64,000 nt of DNA from Siphonodentalium dalli (GCA_032622095.1 CP136067.1:39041549-39105548), one strand, 5' to 3'; positions 1 through 12,044 are shown, counted from the first letter of the stretch. Notes: generated by a model from the sequence alone, not told the origin. Translations and numbers: made by a program.

Positions 1-171
1 TGTTATGGCCATTTCCTATGACCATATTTGGGGAGCCGTCTTCATTGTGTAGGGAGTAAGACGTGTGAGGTTTCTTTCCTTAAGAAATCGAACACGGATA
101 TTCGAGTTTGGGGTATATATGTCCTTGAATCAAGTTATGGGAATATAATGGGGCATGTGTATTATATCACA
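1..171 (-). mobile_element. LTR fragment, reverse orientation, related to the env-Gypsy LTR
   Basis: The reverse complement matches the first part of the LTR at 11628-12083, including blocks equivalent to 'gaagatggctcccaaatatg', 'cctcacacgtctta' and 'aactcagatattcgtgttcg', with many substitutions and small indels. The outer terminus is the CA at 170-171, the complement of the TG that starts the LTR. The LTR continues beyond the left edge. It may be a solo LTR or the 5' LTR of an element lying to the left. Confidence 0.8.
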
Positions 172-590
172 CAAAACTGTAATGTGCCCTGGCCCCTCTT
201 CACATCTATTTAAATTTAACTATCCAAGGAAGGTTATATTTTTGTTTCTTTCAATAAATGTTATTATAACTTTATTTCATGTCTACTTATTTACTTATTG
301 ATGGTTGTCAACAACACTGAAACAAATAATTTGACAATTCAAATAATTATTTGACAAAAGTATATTTAAAAATCAATTTAGTATAGAAACACTGATACAA
401 ATATTTAGCGCATGCATCAACTAACTGTATCACTATGAGTAAAGAGACTGTCATGAAGTATTAGAATTATTGTAATATTCTGTCGTGAGTTGTTAGCTGA
501 TATTGTCAGACTGCATCAAGTTCACCCTACCCTAGAGTTATCTAAAGTATATATTTTGTTATTGATCTACACCGTGAACTAGACAATTTT
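172..590. other. AT-rich non-coding, nothing recognised
   Basis: No ORF with recognisable features and no clear repeat seen. It separates the LTR fragment from the tandem monomers. Confidence 0.6.
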
Positions 591-1690
591 TGTCCCCCGA
601 AATTTTAAATATTAAAATAGCCGGTGTCCGTCCGTCCGTCCCTGCGTCCGTGTGTCCGTGTGTCCATGCGTTCTGGGAAATGGTTTCCGGATGATAACTT
701 TAGATTCGGTTATTAGATCAAAAGCAAATTTCATAGGTGAGTTTATCAGACCAAAATAAAGGTCAAGTTCGAATATGGGTTTGCTCCGCCCATTTTTGCG
801 AGAGTTATGGCCCTTTTTTGACTTAGAAAACCCCTGAAAGTTGGTTTCCGGATGATAACTTTAGTAGTGTTAATCGGATTCAAACCAAATTTGGTATATT
901 ACTTTATCCCAGCAAAACACAGGTCAAGTTCGATCTTGGGTTCTGCCCGACCATTTTTGGCAGAGTTATGCCCCTTTTTCGACATAGAAAATTCAGTTTT
1001 TCTTCTGTTTTTTGGTTTCCGGATGATAACTTGATTTTGGATTGTTTATATGCAAACCCCATTTTTGCAAGAGTTATGGCCCTTTTTTGTCCGCCGACCC
1101 GCATATAAAACCCCAAAAGTTGGTGTCCGGATGTTAACTTTAGTAGAGTTATTAATCAGATTTAAACCAAATTTGGTATGTGTCTTTCTCCCAGCAAAAC
1201 ACAGGTCAAGTTCGAATTTGGGTTCCGCCCGCCAATTTTCACCATAATTATGTCCCTTTTTACTTAGAATTTTTGCCAATTTGAGGTTTCCGGATGATAA
1301 CTTTAGTAAATGTGTACTGAATGAAATTAAATTTGGTATATGTAGGTTTACTAGCACAAAAGACGGATAAAATTCGATTTCGTGTTCTCCCATGCCAATT
1401 TTTATACGCAAACAACGGTCGTATCAAGCCGACGCTTAGAGGCGGACATGAGGTCTACCGACCTTTAATTCGACATGTTTTACTTAGAAAATTTCTCACT
1501 TTTTCAGTTTCCGGATGATATCACAAGTTTGGATCCTTTAATTGCAAATACCGTTTTTTGTGGATCAGTCATATCACGATACAGGTCAAGTTCGAATTTG
1601 AGTTTGAACTGATGATTTTTCTGAGTTATGGGCTTTTCGACTTATAAAATTCAATTTTTCTTGTAATTTTCTTCATTTTGTGCCAATTTG
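591..1690 (+). repeat. Degenerate tandem monomers (about 110-220 bp spacing) with a (TCCG)n start
   Basis: The block opens with a TCCG/TGTCCG microsatellite (about 620-665). A diverged monomer then recurs with the landmarks 'ggtttccggatgataactt' (near 683, 844, 1014, 1123, 1287, 1507), 'acaggtcaagttcgaattt' and 'agttatggcccttttt'. Spacing is irregular and copies are old. ORFs here are frames through the repeat and not genes. A single reversed monomer lies at 4437-4630. Confidence 0.8.
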
Positions 1691-2256
1691 AGGTTATATT
1701 TTTACTTTAAGAGTTTTTGTTAAGATTTGGTTATTTGTATGCATGTCAGTAATGAGACAATGCACACGTGTCTTATCCATATAGTATACTTCTACAAAGC
1801 CTCCGCTCCAAATGAAGCCACTGGTTCGGGGGACACTGTTGCCAAGCGGCCTTTTATCAATATAAAAACTGCCAAGCAAGCTGAAACAGACACAATAAAA
1901 ATAATTGCGCGCAAAAAAAATCAATGAAAATTTTGGGACCCACCCCACAATATTCACTATTTTTCCATTTGATATCAACTTATGGGGGTAATTATAACAA
2001 TATTGAATGTATCAGTGCTTCTCATATTGCAACAAGCCACAACATATAAACAAATATGTTTAAAACAGTTGAAAATATGTCAATGAAAAGTAATGCAAAA
2101 AAGGTGTGGTCAAAAACTGTTTCCGGCCTCGGGTACCCACCCACCACCCCCCCCCCCCACCTCATGTCTCGTAAAAAATAATTCGGCCCCCCACTGACTT
2201 CCTCGCTACGATATATCGTCACGCGCGCCAGATACAGCGCGTAAACCAGCCGAGCC
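1691..2256. other. Non-coding, nothing recognised
   Basis: AT-rich sequence with a C-run near 2145-2158. No supported gene or repeat. Confidence 0.5.
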
Positions 2257-3092
2257 CATATAAAAATGTACCTGGGTAAATCCACCCAGGTTTTTTGGGC
2301 CGAAACCCAGGTAAAAATCTATCTACCAAGACATCCACCAACCATTAAGACCCCGCGAAACCTGGGTTTTACCATGATTTACCCACCTGAAACTGGATAA
2401 AAACCCTGGTATAGGTAAACCTGGGTGTAATTACCCAGGTGACCACACCCAGGTGTACCCTACCTGGGTGTTTCCCACCCAGGTCTACCCTGGTTTTTCC
2501 TACCTGGGTGTTTCCCCACCCAGGTGTACCATGGTGTTATTTACCCAGGTGTACCCTGGTGTTTCCTACCTGGGTGTTTCCCATCTAGGTTACCTTGGTG
2601 TTATTCACCCAGGTGTACCCTGGTGTTTCCTACCTGGGTGTTTCCCTCCCAGGTGTACCTTGGTGTTATTCACCCAGGTGTACCCTGGTGTTTCCTACCT
2701 GGGTGTTTCCCACCCAGGTGTACCTTGGTGTTATTCACCCAGGTGTTTCCTACCTGTGTGTTCCCCACCCAGGTGTACCTTGGTGTTTCCAACCCAGGTA
2801 TACCTTGGTGTTTTTTTTACGCCGGTGTACCTTGGTGTTTTCTTACCCAGGTGGATTTCCCATTGAGATGCACCTGGGTTAGAAAAGCCAAGGTACACCC
2901 AGGTAAGGAAACACCAAGGTACACCTGGGCAGGAAAACACCAAGGTACACCTGTGTAAGAAAACACCAAGGTACACCTGGGTGGGAAACACCAAGGTACA
3001 CCTGGGTAAGAAAACACCAAGGTACACATGGGTAGGAAACACCAAGGAACACCTGGGTGAATAACACCAAGGTACACCTGGGTGGGGATACC
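2257..3092. repeat. ACCCAGGTGTACC minisatellite with an internal inversion
   Basis: Short units of the type CACCCAGGTGTACC-TTGGTGTT repeat from about 2440. Near 2860-2885 the polarity flips and the reverse-complement units (AACACCAAGGTACACCTGGGT) run to about 3092, so the array is a large imperfect inverted repeat. The left edge (CCCATATAAAAATGTACC at 2257) reappears inverted at 30839-30857. The open frames across it come from unit structure. Confidence 0.85.
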
Positions 3093-4436
3093 AAAGTGAA
3101 ATGATGAGGATGGCAATGAAGTAGATTTTTATGGGATGCAGGGGTATTGTTATCAATGGAGTTGTTTTAGTATAATAGAACATTAAGGAAACTGATTGTG
3201 CAGCAATACAAGTTTATTCAAGGACAACAAACTAACTAAAGATAAAATACATGTATAGAAACACATGTAATATATAAATATATAAACTCATTAAACTGCA
3301 TGGGTTAAAACTTACTGACAACAAGAGTTGGGTTAAAATTTTGATTAAAAAACACATGCAAAGTCCCTCTTCATACATGTATATGGTATGTTAGGCAAGT
3401 TACATGTACATGTAGTTGCAATGTATACTAGTACCGGTACATGACATACCGGTGGACACAAAAATCATTATTTTAGTTCCAATGTCATTTACCAGAATAC
3501 ATGTACATGTTGTACCTTGCAACTACATCTACAGTGAGGTAGTTTTGTCTCATTTAAACTTTCTAAATGGGTTTCTCCCTTTGAATGACATAAACTAATG
3601 TGAGTATACACATGAGCTGTGGTGTGAAATACACACCAAAAAATTATTTCTTAGTCTGAGGACATGTTTCCTGTCATTATCTTACTGCTTACAAATATAG
3701 ATTTGTAATAATGTGTCCTGGTTCATAAGAACATATTATTTCTTAGTGTTAGAAGGACATGTTGTCTGATATTATTTGACTCATAAACCCCCAAATGTAC
3801 ATGTAAACAGAACATTCGAGAAAGAGACACACCATCTTTATCCTGTTTTATATCAGTACTAAGTAGCAATATTGATCAGATAGCAAAATATGCTATAAAT
3901 AGATTTCAGATGGTAGAGATTAAACAATCACATTAATTGCACCAACTCGAAACAGTTAACATACCATGTAGAATACAGACTATGATCAAGGAGGGTGTCA
4001 CACACACCCCCACCCCGCTTTGGTATGTGATATTCAAGCCATTTTCAGGTGGTATGATATATACATGTACATACCCAATGTTATCTGGTACTAGGATTTC
4101 ACACGGCAATATAACCGGCATTCACGATTCAGCAAAAAGGCTAGTATGCAGATATAATAGCAGAAAATTATACAAATTTTGAGTATTTTCCAGCTTAAAC
4201 AGACCCAAGTGATATATTTTTATCTAATTCAGTCTAATGGCTCTTGATATGTTGATGTTTTGGATACTATTTCAGCAAATGTGAGAAAATGTGGCTTCGT
4301 TGGGGCATCAGCATGTCTGAAAAATATATCAAGGTCCCCTAAATCCGATACTGCATTTCAGAACAATCCAACCAGTGTCCCATGAAATGGTGGATAATAA
4401 ACTATCATACCAAATTTGATTCAGATTTGATCACAC
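3093..4436. other. Non-coding, nothing recognised
   Basis: AT-rich sequence with scattered ACATGTACATGT motifs (about 3400-3510) and short random ORFs. No supported feature. Confidence 0.5.
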
Positions 4437-4630
4437 AAACTAAAATTATGATGCGGAAACCAGAAATTAACACGATTCTAAGTCGAAAAAGGGCCATAAC
4501 TCTCGCAAAAATGAGCGGAGCACACCTATATTCGAACTTGACCTGTATTTTGGTCTGATAAACTTACATACCACATTTGGTTCAGATATGATCACACAAA
4601 CTGAAGTTATCATCCGGAAACCTACAATTT
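4437..4630 (-). repeat. Single reversed monomer of the 591-1690 repeat family
   Basis: Contains the complements of the family landmarks: 'agggccataactctcgc', 'ttcgaacttgacctgt' and 'gttatcatccggaaacc'. It lies next to the MITE at 4652. Confidence 0.75.
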
Positions 4631-4651
4631 TCAAAGTTTAAATGTCTATTA

Positions 4652-5042
4652 GGCGACACCAATTTTTAAGTCTGGTTTACGAACATGTGGGCTGATGTGG
4701 GGAGAAAAAAAGTAGATGCAGGAGGGGAAAAAATAAAAATAAAAAAAATTGTCCCCCCCCCCAATTTATATCAAGTAAATCTTGAAATTTTACATAAATT
4801 TTACAAAAATTGTGAAAAAAACCTTTTCGAATGAAATTCTGAACCAAACAAGACATTTCTTGTCATGAAATACATGAAAATATGGATCTGCAAATGATCA
4901 TAAGCAGAACCGGATGCGACAGCACATGAAAATCAGTACGCGTGTAAAAAAAATTGGGACAAAAAAGTAAAACAAATTTTCATGAAATGGAAAAAAAGTT
5001 GTAGGAGGTGTTCGTAAACCGGACTTAAAAATTGGTGTCGCC
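4652..5042 (+). mobile_element. Non-autonomous TIR element (MITE family A, copy 1)
   Basis: Terminal inverted repeats of about 34 bp begin GGCGACACCAATTTTTAAG and end with the complement CTTAAAAATTGGTGTCGCC. Both ends are flanked by TTA (4649-4651 and 5043-5045). A TWA 3-bp duplication is typical of PIF/Harbinger elements, so that assignment is an inference from the TSD only. No coding capacity. An inverted second copy lies at 27126-27503. Confidence 0.85.
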
Positions 5043-5076
5043 TTATGTGTATATAACTCATATAGCTAACTATTAA

Positions 5077-6009
5077 AGGTGCTCAATCAGATTCGATGGT
5101 CCCCATATAATTAGATTCCAACAACAACATTTTTTTTAGAAATGCTGCTTCAGTAATATCAGAATCGATTAATTGCCCAAAAATAATGCTAACCACTGTC
5201 AACTACATGTATAGTATAAAATCGCCTGATACGTTATATTTATCAACATGCTGTTCGACGAAGTTTGACCTTATTATCAACACAAAGCCTCTTCATTTTA
5301 GAGTTATCCATCTTCATCCGCAATTTGGTCTGAGACCGTCGGATCGTCAAATTTTTCTGGGCCACTATTAAGTATCGATGGTGATAAATATTAAAATTTC
5401 AAAAATTGATATCTAATAACTCTGAGCTTTGATACATGTAGGTGGGTCCCTCGACTTGATTCAAATATTTGTACCCCCCCCCCGATTCCATATACATGTA
5501 TATGTAAATAGCAAATGAGGGGCACTTAATCGGATTATGCATCTTTAAACTGTATTTGAATTTAAAGATGCATAATCTGATTAAGGGCCCCCTGAATTAA
5601 TGCTCGCACATTACTCTTTATTTGGACTTGGGGGGTAAAAGATATTTGGTACGAGTCGAGGAACCCACCACCTATCAAAGCTCAGAGTTATTAGATATCA
5701 ATTTTTGAAATATACTATTTTTCACGATCAAGAATTAATAGTGGCCCACGGTCTCGGACCAAATTTCAGATGAAGATGGATAACTCTAAAATCAAGAGGC
5801 TTTCTGTTGATAATAAGGCCAAATTTTGTAGAACAACATGTTGATAAATAACATATGTCAGGCAATTGTATACTTTAGTTGACAGTGGTTAGCATTATTT
5901 TAGGGCAATTAATCGATTCTGATAACGTAACTGAAGCAGCCTTTCTAAATACAAATGTAAGATGTTGGAATCTGATTATATGGGTATCATCGAACCGGAT
6001 TGAGTACCT
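5077..6009. mobile_element. Fold-back element with TTAA target-site duplication
   Basis: The left and right halves are inverted copies of each other along nearly their whole length, for example AGGTGCTCAATCAGATTCG against CCGGATTGAGTACCT. They meet at a short loop near 5545-5560 flanked by GATTATGCATCTTTAAA and its complement. Both ends are flanked by TTAA (5073-5076 and 6010-6013). The arms differ at many sites, so the insertion is not recent. TTAA duplications are made by piggyBac and Kolobok transposases; which one acted cannot be told here. Confidence 0.85.
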
Positions 6010-6013
6010 TTAA

Positions 6014-7096
6014 AATGAACTGTATCCAGTATAAACATGTTAAACCTGATAATTAATTAGAGCATGCAGTCCCTGTTGACATGCGGTATCCGCTGGTAAT
6101 CTTACCACAGTAATATGTGTTAACTGTGATAACCAAGTTAATTGTTTTTACCACAAAAATTCTGAATTCTATCTAGACATTTTGAAACAATAAAAAAAAA
6201 TTCTGGTGTGATTACAATGTCAACTTTAAAACAAAATTCATATAAACATCGCATGAAAAATACAGCCTAACTGCAAATGTGAGGTGGACCACATTCTGCG
6301 GCGGTATAACTGACTGCGGTTGATCGCATGAACACGCCTGAATACTGCAGTAATACCCGAGTAATATAAGGCGAGTTGATTAATTAAAGCATAGCTGTAA
6401 TTTTACATGTATGTTCTATAGACTTTGTTGGGAAAGAGAATATAGCTGTGCGACAATGTTAATCCTGATGAGCTAAGTTAGAAATTTTTCAATCGAAACC
6501 TCATAAAAACACTTCTAGGAAATTGTTCAAAAATATTGTTAAAAGATGCCCATTCGATTTGACACTGTAAATATACCCTGTTCAAGTGTTCCTGCTAATG
6601 TGCTATGATGCGGTTGGGTCCTGCTTAATTGCTATGAATTGCACTACCCGCATCATAGCAATTCAGCAGGACCTCTTGGCCAGTGGTAAAATAGTTTGTT
6701 TTCCATACGGATATGTGTTTTCAAATAATCATGTAATGATATCTAACATACATGTATATGATCCCATTTATAGGTTTTATTCATCACGGCCAGATAAACT
6801 TTGTATACAGACAGTTTTACCAAACTTAGAATTTTTATTAGGTGCTTTCATTGTAGCTGTAATTACTAGTATTAAAAGAGTGCTCAATAAAGTTTGTTTT
6901 ATCATTTATGCTCATTTGGAATTTGGATGCTATTTAATTCTGTTTATCTATATAATTGGCTGCACTGCTAAATTTTGACTCATTTCAGTCATTTGATGTC
7001 AGTACATGTAGTTGTCCATCGAAATGGCAAACACAACCAAAGACAAATTACAAGAGGAAAGACAACAAATACATTTGATGTGCACTAAAACAGATG
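6014..7096. other. Non-coding; short hairpin at 6588-6672
   Basis: Mostly AT-rich without recognisable genes. A short imperfect inverted repeat (TGCTATGATGCGG against CCGCATCATAGCA) lies at 6588-6672. Fragments resembling the MITE family B end (ATTAATTAGAGCAT) occur near 6054 and 6380. Confidence 0.5.
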
Positions 7097-7261
7097 CAGT
7101 AGTGCCCTAAGAAATCGACCCCTTAACCACAGCAGAATTATGTGTAACTTTCAGGATTTAGTCGGATATATGGCTTGTTGCCATTCATCGGAAAGCTCTC
7201 CCCGAGTTTAATACCCGTAATTCTGCTGTGGTTAAGGAGTCGATTAATTAGAGCATTGCTG
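7097..7261. mobile_element. Palindromic MITE family B, short copy
   Basis: Starts CAGTAGTGC and ends GCATTGCTG, with inner arms CTTAACCACAGCAGAATTA and TAATTCTGCTGTGGTTAAG. It has the same core sequence as the copy at 8761-8977 but is shorter and its left end is more diverged. Confidence 0.75.
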
Positions 7262-8760
7262 TAGTTACAAATGTATGTCTAGCCTCCTGTTGTGTCACTA
7301 ATAAGATCTTTAATTCACATACGGTACACATGTACATGTACATGTACTATATACCCGTTCAAGCGTTTACAAGTGTCAGTCATCGAGAAACTGACCAAAA
7401 GTTTTGGTAGTATATAATATAGGCTAGCACTGCACTTGGGCTACATGTACATGTACTGTAAGTGATTATAATGTACTATTTTTATATTCTGCTGTGAAAG
7501 TGTTGCTGAATGAAATTTAAGTTTACCCCGATATTCTAAGTCCGCTCGACTAACATGGGTTTTTTCTCGAAAACTGATATCTGAATATACATGACTTTTT
7601 GTACGTCTTCCACTGGTTGGTATTCCCTCTAAAATGACTAATTTTAACTGATTAGATTAGCCCTGGTATGGAAAACTCTAACTGTTATAGCCCGATGAGC
7701 GGTTTACTGCCAACAGCGGTGATGATATGATGACCAGCGTTGTGCATGGCATATGTTGATCCAGGTAAGAATGCTACCATACATTCCAAACATTCATTAG
7801 ATATCTTATTAATAGTAACCCAAACTACACAAGAGACTAGTATAACTAAGATTGGGCTCGATTAATGATGTGACACTTTCAGTACTTCATTTACTAGTAG
7901 CCTGGTACTGGTGGGCCTGGCTACAGATACTTGTTTGGCGTGTTTAAGGCCTGTGGTACAAGGGCAGCAGAATCAATTAAAATTTCTCTTATTGTAGTGT
8001 AGTACATGTACATGAATAGTACCGGTAGTACAGCACACAAAGAGGTATATAGTACCGGCACATGTACATGTATTCTCTCTGTTTTCACACATGTTTTTTT
8101 TCAATTTAACAACATGAGTCTTTTATGACACATACATGTACTAAAGTGAAAGTAGGCCTACATGTATATAATGTGCACCCAGTATACCGGTACATGTACT
8201 GATATATTACATTGCAATACAGTCCGAGTACAATGATATAGCAAAATTATGCATAGTAGAATAACAACCTTTTGTACAAACAGTCCTGACAATGATTTAC
8301 CGGGATATCATGGTGATAGTTCATATATTTGGAATTACCGAATACCTGAGTTTGTGGATAGACCGCTTCATGCGATGTTTATGTGAATTTTTATTTTTAA
8401 GTCGGCATTGCATACGGTAGTCCTATAAACCACACCACAGAATAGCAATTGTCGGTCAGTGACCAACTTCTTATGTTTATGCAATCGATACAATCCGGTT
8501 CTGCTTTTGATGTCCAGTTCGATATTTGTGGTGTGTTCTTGTGCAAAAATATAATTCTAACTAATGCGCCAAAAATCAGGTTTATAAATTTATCCATTCT
8601 TGAGCAAGAGCAACTCGTAAAACTTGTATGGTATAACATTCCAAACTGAGTATTTCTGCTATCAAACCATATGATAATAATGTTGAACCGGACATCGAAA
8701 TCTGAACCGCATTTATGGATTGCAGCACGTGATGTTGAATAAACAGTTATAGAGGATATA
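7262..8760. other. Non-coding with ACATGTACATG microsatellites
   Basis: Contains several ACATGTACATGTAC stretches (for example 7328-7345, 7440-7455, 8058-8072) and accg-type motifs. The overlapping short ORFs on both strands (about 8397-8649) have no recognisable features. Nothing else seen. Confidence 0.5.
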
Positions 8761-8977
8761 CAGTAATGCTCTAATTAATCGACTCCTTAACTACAGCAGA
8801 ATTATGGGTAACTTTTCAGGATTTAGTCGGAAATATGGGTTGATGCCATTCATCGGAAAGCTCTCGGTGGGAGCTTTTCGATGAATGGCAACAAGCCATA
8901 TTTCGGACTAAATCCTGACAAGTTACCCATAATTCTGCTGTAGTTAAAGAGTCGATCAATTAGCTCTAGAATTACTG
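8761..8977. mobile_element. Palindromic MITE family B, TA-flanked
   Basis: Near-complete palindrome of 217 bp: CAGTAATGCTCTAATTAATC at the left and GATCAATTAGCTCTAGAATTACTG at the right meet at a small loop near 8870. TA flanks both ends (8759-8760 and 8978-8979). A TA duplication and CAGT terminus are typical of Tc1/mariner-type MITEs. No coding capacity. Confidence 0.8.
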
Positions 8978-10082
8978 TAACATGGTTTATAATATACAAA
9001 TGTATACTGTATGGGAAACATCAGAGGTTTACAAAGTAATAAAAACAGTTGATTTGTTCTTTATTCTTGTGGTTATATACACGTACATACATGTATTCTA
9101 AAAATAAATGTCCTTTACAACGTGGATCAATGAAATGCGGTTGTTGCATTTAAAATGCATTGAGGGTGCATTGTGTCACGCCACTTTGTAAATGCCTTAA
9201 TGACAGCATTTAAATTAAATGCACTGCATTGGGAATAATTGCAGTCGCATTGAAATTACCGATCATTGCGCCGAAAAAGTATACTAGTATGAACACCCAA
9301 ATAACGATACGATAGTGTATTTTGCAATTTTAGTTATAATTTTGTTTAATTTAAATTCACATCTGAATAATTCTGTGTTATTTTCCCACTCCTGGTGTAC
9401 ATGTATATGTTCGGAATCGGACATTCATGATGTAATTTTCCATTCAAAATGTAATAAACATAAATAAACACTGTTGACATTAATTGTTTTATAATCAGAA
9501 TCTGAGAATCATGATTCTCATTTTGATTCTAGTAAAAAGTCTTGATTCCCTGTAGAAAGTGAAACACTAACATTTTGATTATTGCCAAAAATCTGATGGA
9601 TTTTAAGGCCTGCATCAAGACATTTGTTTGTGAATAAATCAAGGTAAATGTGTTAAAATATGAACGCATTTACAAATGCGTTGCTCCAAAATCGCAAAGT
9701 AGATTCGAACATGTGGTCGCTTTTCTAAGAAATTTGTGAGTGGTCTGTACATGTACATACATGTAAGTTACTTGACCAATTACACAAGGAGTCGAGGGAC
9801 ACAATCAATGAGGACGTTTGTACTAAAAAATATTGTTTTACGCAAGGAACGAACACAAGGCCACTTTCTTAATTTATATTATGAGCCAACAAGACAAATC
9901 GTAAATCGCTGTTATATGACAATATATGTGGCCATCATAATGGTCGACAGGCATGATGCCAACAAAAACCAATATGTCAGGCCAATATAAAGAAGTCGCG
10001 ACTTATTGCTGGTGGAACCTATTAAAGGCATCGTTCCATTTCGTTAATAACAACTTACATGTAACATTCACCTCCACCTCTT
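8978..10082. other. Non-coding, nothing recognised
   Basis: AT-rich. Near 9130-9260 there is a patch of repeated 'gcattt/aaatgc' words. No supported gene. Confidence 0.5.
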
Positions 10083-11018
10083 TACTCTTGGGCTCCAAAT
10101 AAATATGCATGCACCAGCTGCATCCACGTTTATTATTTTTCTTGGGAAATCCCCCCCCTGCACAGTGCTTATTTGGGTCTGCACGTTTATTAATATTTTG
10201 AAGCTATGAAAATTTAAATCAGCACAAATTCAAGATTTCTATATGATTCAGATGTAAAAATGATCAACACGTCTACATTAGTTACTAGCTAAACAAGACA
10301 TTTTGTCATATGTTTATACTTTACTGTGAAATTGCGTTTCTTCCGTTCTCCATTCATGAACGGATTCTCAAAATGTTTGGTTTTCCAAAAAACAAGGATT
10401 CGAACTGTCTGAACTGAACTCCATGCGTTTGTTTAAATAGATGAATAAATAATGGGAAAGACATACAATCCTAGTTCATAATGAATTTAAGTATATAAAT
10501 ATAAATAATAAACGGCGGATTCAACGTGGTCATGGGTTTTGACCGCGTTAAAAAAATCAGCAAACTCTGCATGAACCCCGAAGTTTGCTGAATTTTTCTC
10601 GCGGTCAAAACCCCATGACCGCATTGAAACCGCCGTTCATTTCTTATATGAATAACACAATTTAAGATTGGTGAATTATTTCTTTTGGTTAATTTAATAA
10701 ACGTACAGGACCAAATAACGATCGTACAGGTGGGAATTTTACCTCGATTTTAATAATCGTACATTAGGCACTCAAGAGTACATATTCAAGTATGTGGCAA
10801 ACCAAAAAAACACCACATGATACATACATGTACCTGTACTACATGTTGACTCGTATACCTGAACCTGCTATAAAAATTATTTGGTTAACCACAGTTGATG
10901 GTTTGCTCAGAGTTCCCCCTGCACTATTATTTGGGTCTGTACTTTTATAAACTTTCAATGGAATTTCCCCCCCGCACTATTATTTGGGCCTGCACTTTTA
11001 TTTGGAGCCTGAGAGTAA
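10083..11018. repeat. Candidate element with diverged terminal inverted repeats
   Basis: The left end (TTTACTCTTGGGCTCCAAAT) is matched by the complement of the right end (ATTTGGAGCCTGAGAGTAAG). Inner words 'ccccctgca...ttatttgggtctgca' also recur on both sides. A hairpin lies near the centre (10511-10637). No target-site duplication was identified, so the boundaries are approximate. Confidence 0.4.
10511..10637. repeat. 127-bp hairpin (fold-back MITE-like)
   Basis: AACGGCGGATTCAACGTGGT pairs with the complement at 10618-10637, continuing through GTCATGGGTTTTGACCGCG against CGCGGTCAAAACCCCATGAC and AGCAAACT against AGTTTGCT. The loop is about 13 nt near 10575. Confidence 0.85.
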
Positions 11019-11627
11019 GTTGCATTGACATTTATTTTCACGAATTACCATGCTAAAGGCCAAAGATAAAAGATTGTATGTTTCCGGTAAAAAAAATTAG
11101 GGTACTAGTAGGTAGGTAGGGAATTTTTTTTATTTTATTTTATTTTGATATTTTTTATCCAGCTGCAGAAATATTGAACTACCTCGACCAAAGTGACATA
11201 AAATGCCAACCCGTGCCATTGGGAAAGTATTACTTGATCAACACAGTGGAAATATACATTAAGATTGATAAAAAATCAAACTTACTTCATGCTTACGTAT
11301 GTTTTTTATTATATCTAGTACCACATTTTCATAAATTTGGCTATAAACTTGGTACAAAATTGATGTCACTAACTTTTTATAAGAATTTTACCAATAATAC
11401 CGACATTATACCGTACATGTATTGTGACTATTACATCCCATTGTCTGGGGGTAGCCAGTACACCCACCGAGCATGCCTGGTTTTTGGAAACAGTAGCTAC
11501 TAGTACAAGTATACCCCTAATATATGCAGTGATAACCTCTTTACATGTATATATACAGATACACACCCTCCATGTCTGTTGATAGTGTTCCATAAGTCCC
11601 AAACAAGACATAAAGCAGGCAGGAGAT
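11019..11627. other. Non-coding flank of the env-Gypsy insertion
   Basis: An open frame at 11174-11503 has no recognisable domain and looks random. The last four bases (AGAT, 11624-11627) are the left target-site duplication of the retroelement. Confidence 0.55.
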
Positions 11628-11686
11628 TGTGAGATAACTACCCATTATAATCTCACAACTTGATTCAAACTATACGAATGTCCCAA

Positions 11687-11695
11687 TATATAAAA
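11687..11695 (+). promoter_or_regulatory. TATA-like box 1 in the 5' LTR
   Basis: TATATAAAA about 60 bp inside the LTR. Same sequence in the 3' LTR. Whether this or box 2 drives transcription cannot be decided from sequence. Confidence 0.4.
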
Positions 11696-11869
11696 CCCCA
11701 AACTCAGATATTCGTGTTCGGTTCTCGAAACCTCACACGTCTTAATCTCAGCGAAGATATACACACAATGAAGATGGCTCCCAAATATGGTCGAGGGAAA
11801 TGCCCATAACGAAGGAACCAATCCCGATGTGTATTGCCAAACGCTTCATCTAATATGCGTCCCAAATAG

Positions 11870-11877
11870 TATATAAG
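11870..11877 (+). promoter_or_regulatory. TATA-like box 2 in the 5' LTR
   Basis: TATATAAG in the middle of the LTR, about 170 bp upstream of the AATAAA. Its position suits a U3/R promoter slightly better than box 1. Confidence 0.45.
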
Positions 11878-12038
11878 AGACAACCACATCCCATCACCTC
11901 ATGCTTTCACTAGACTCATCTCCTCCCTAGATCATATCCAGGCATCATTCACACCAGGCATCACCCATTCGGGGACATCATTTCGCGGCAACTATTGATC
12001 ATTATATTTGTACACACTGCATATCTTATTCACAACAT

Positions 12039-12044
12039 AATAAA
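12039..12044 (+). terminator. AATAAA polyadenylation signal in the LTR
   Basis: AATAAA lies 39 bp before the LTR end. The equivalent copy in the 3' LTR (26763-26768) would direct polyadenylation of the element RNA. Confidence 0.6.

Noticed and set aside
2453-3183. Several long overlapping frames on both strands
   Set aside because: They are readings of the ACCCAGGTGTACC minisatellite in different frames.
6586-6978. 130-codon open frame
   Set aside because: Starts at a non-ATG codon, overlaps a small inverted repeat, composition matches the AT-rich surroundings and no motif or domain is visible.
11174-11503. 109-codon open frame left of the retroelement
   Set aside because: No domain, no splice context, and AT-rich composition typical of chance frames.
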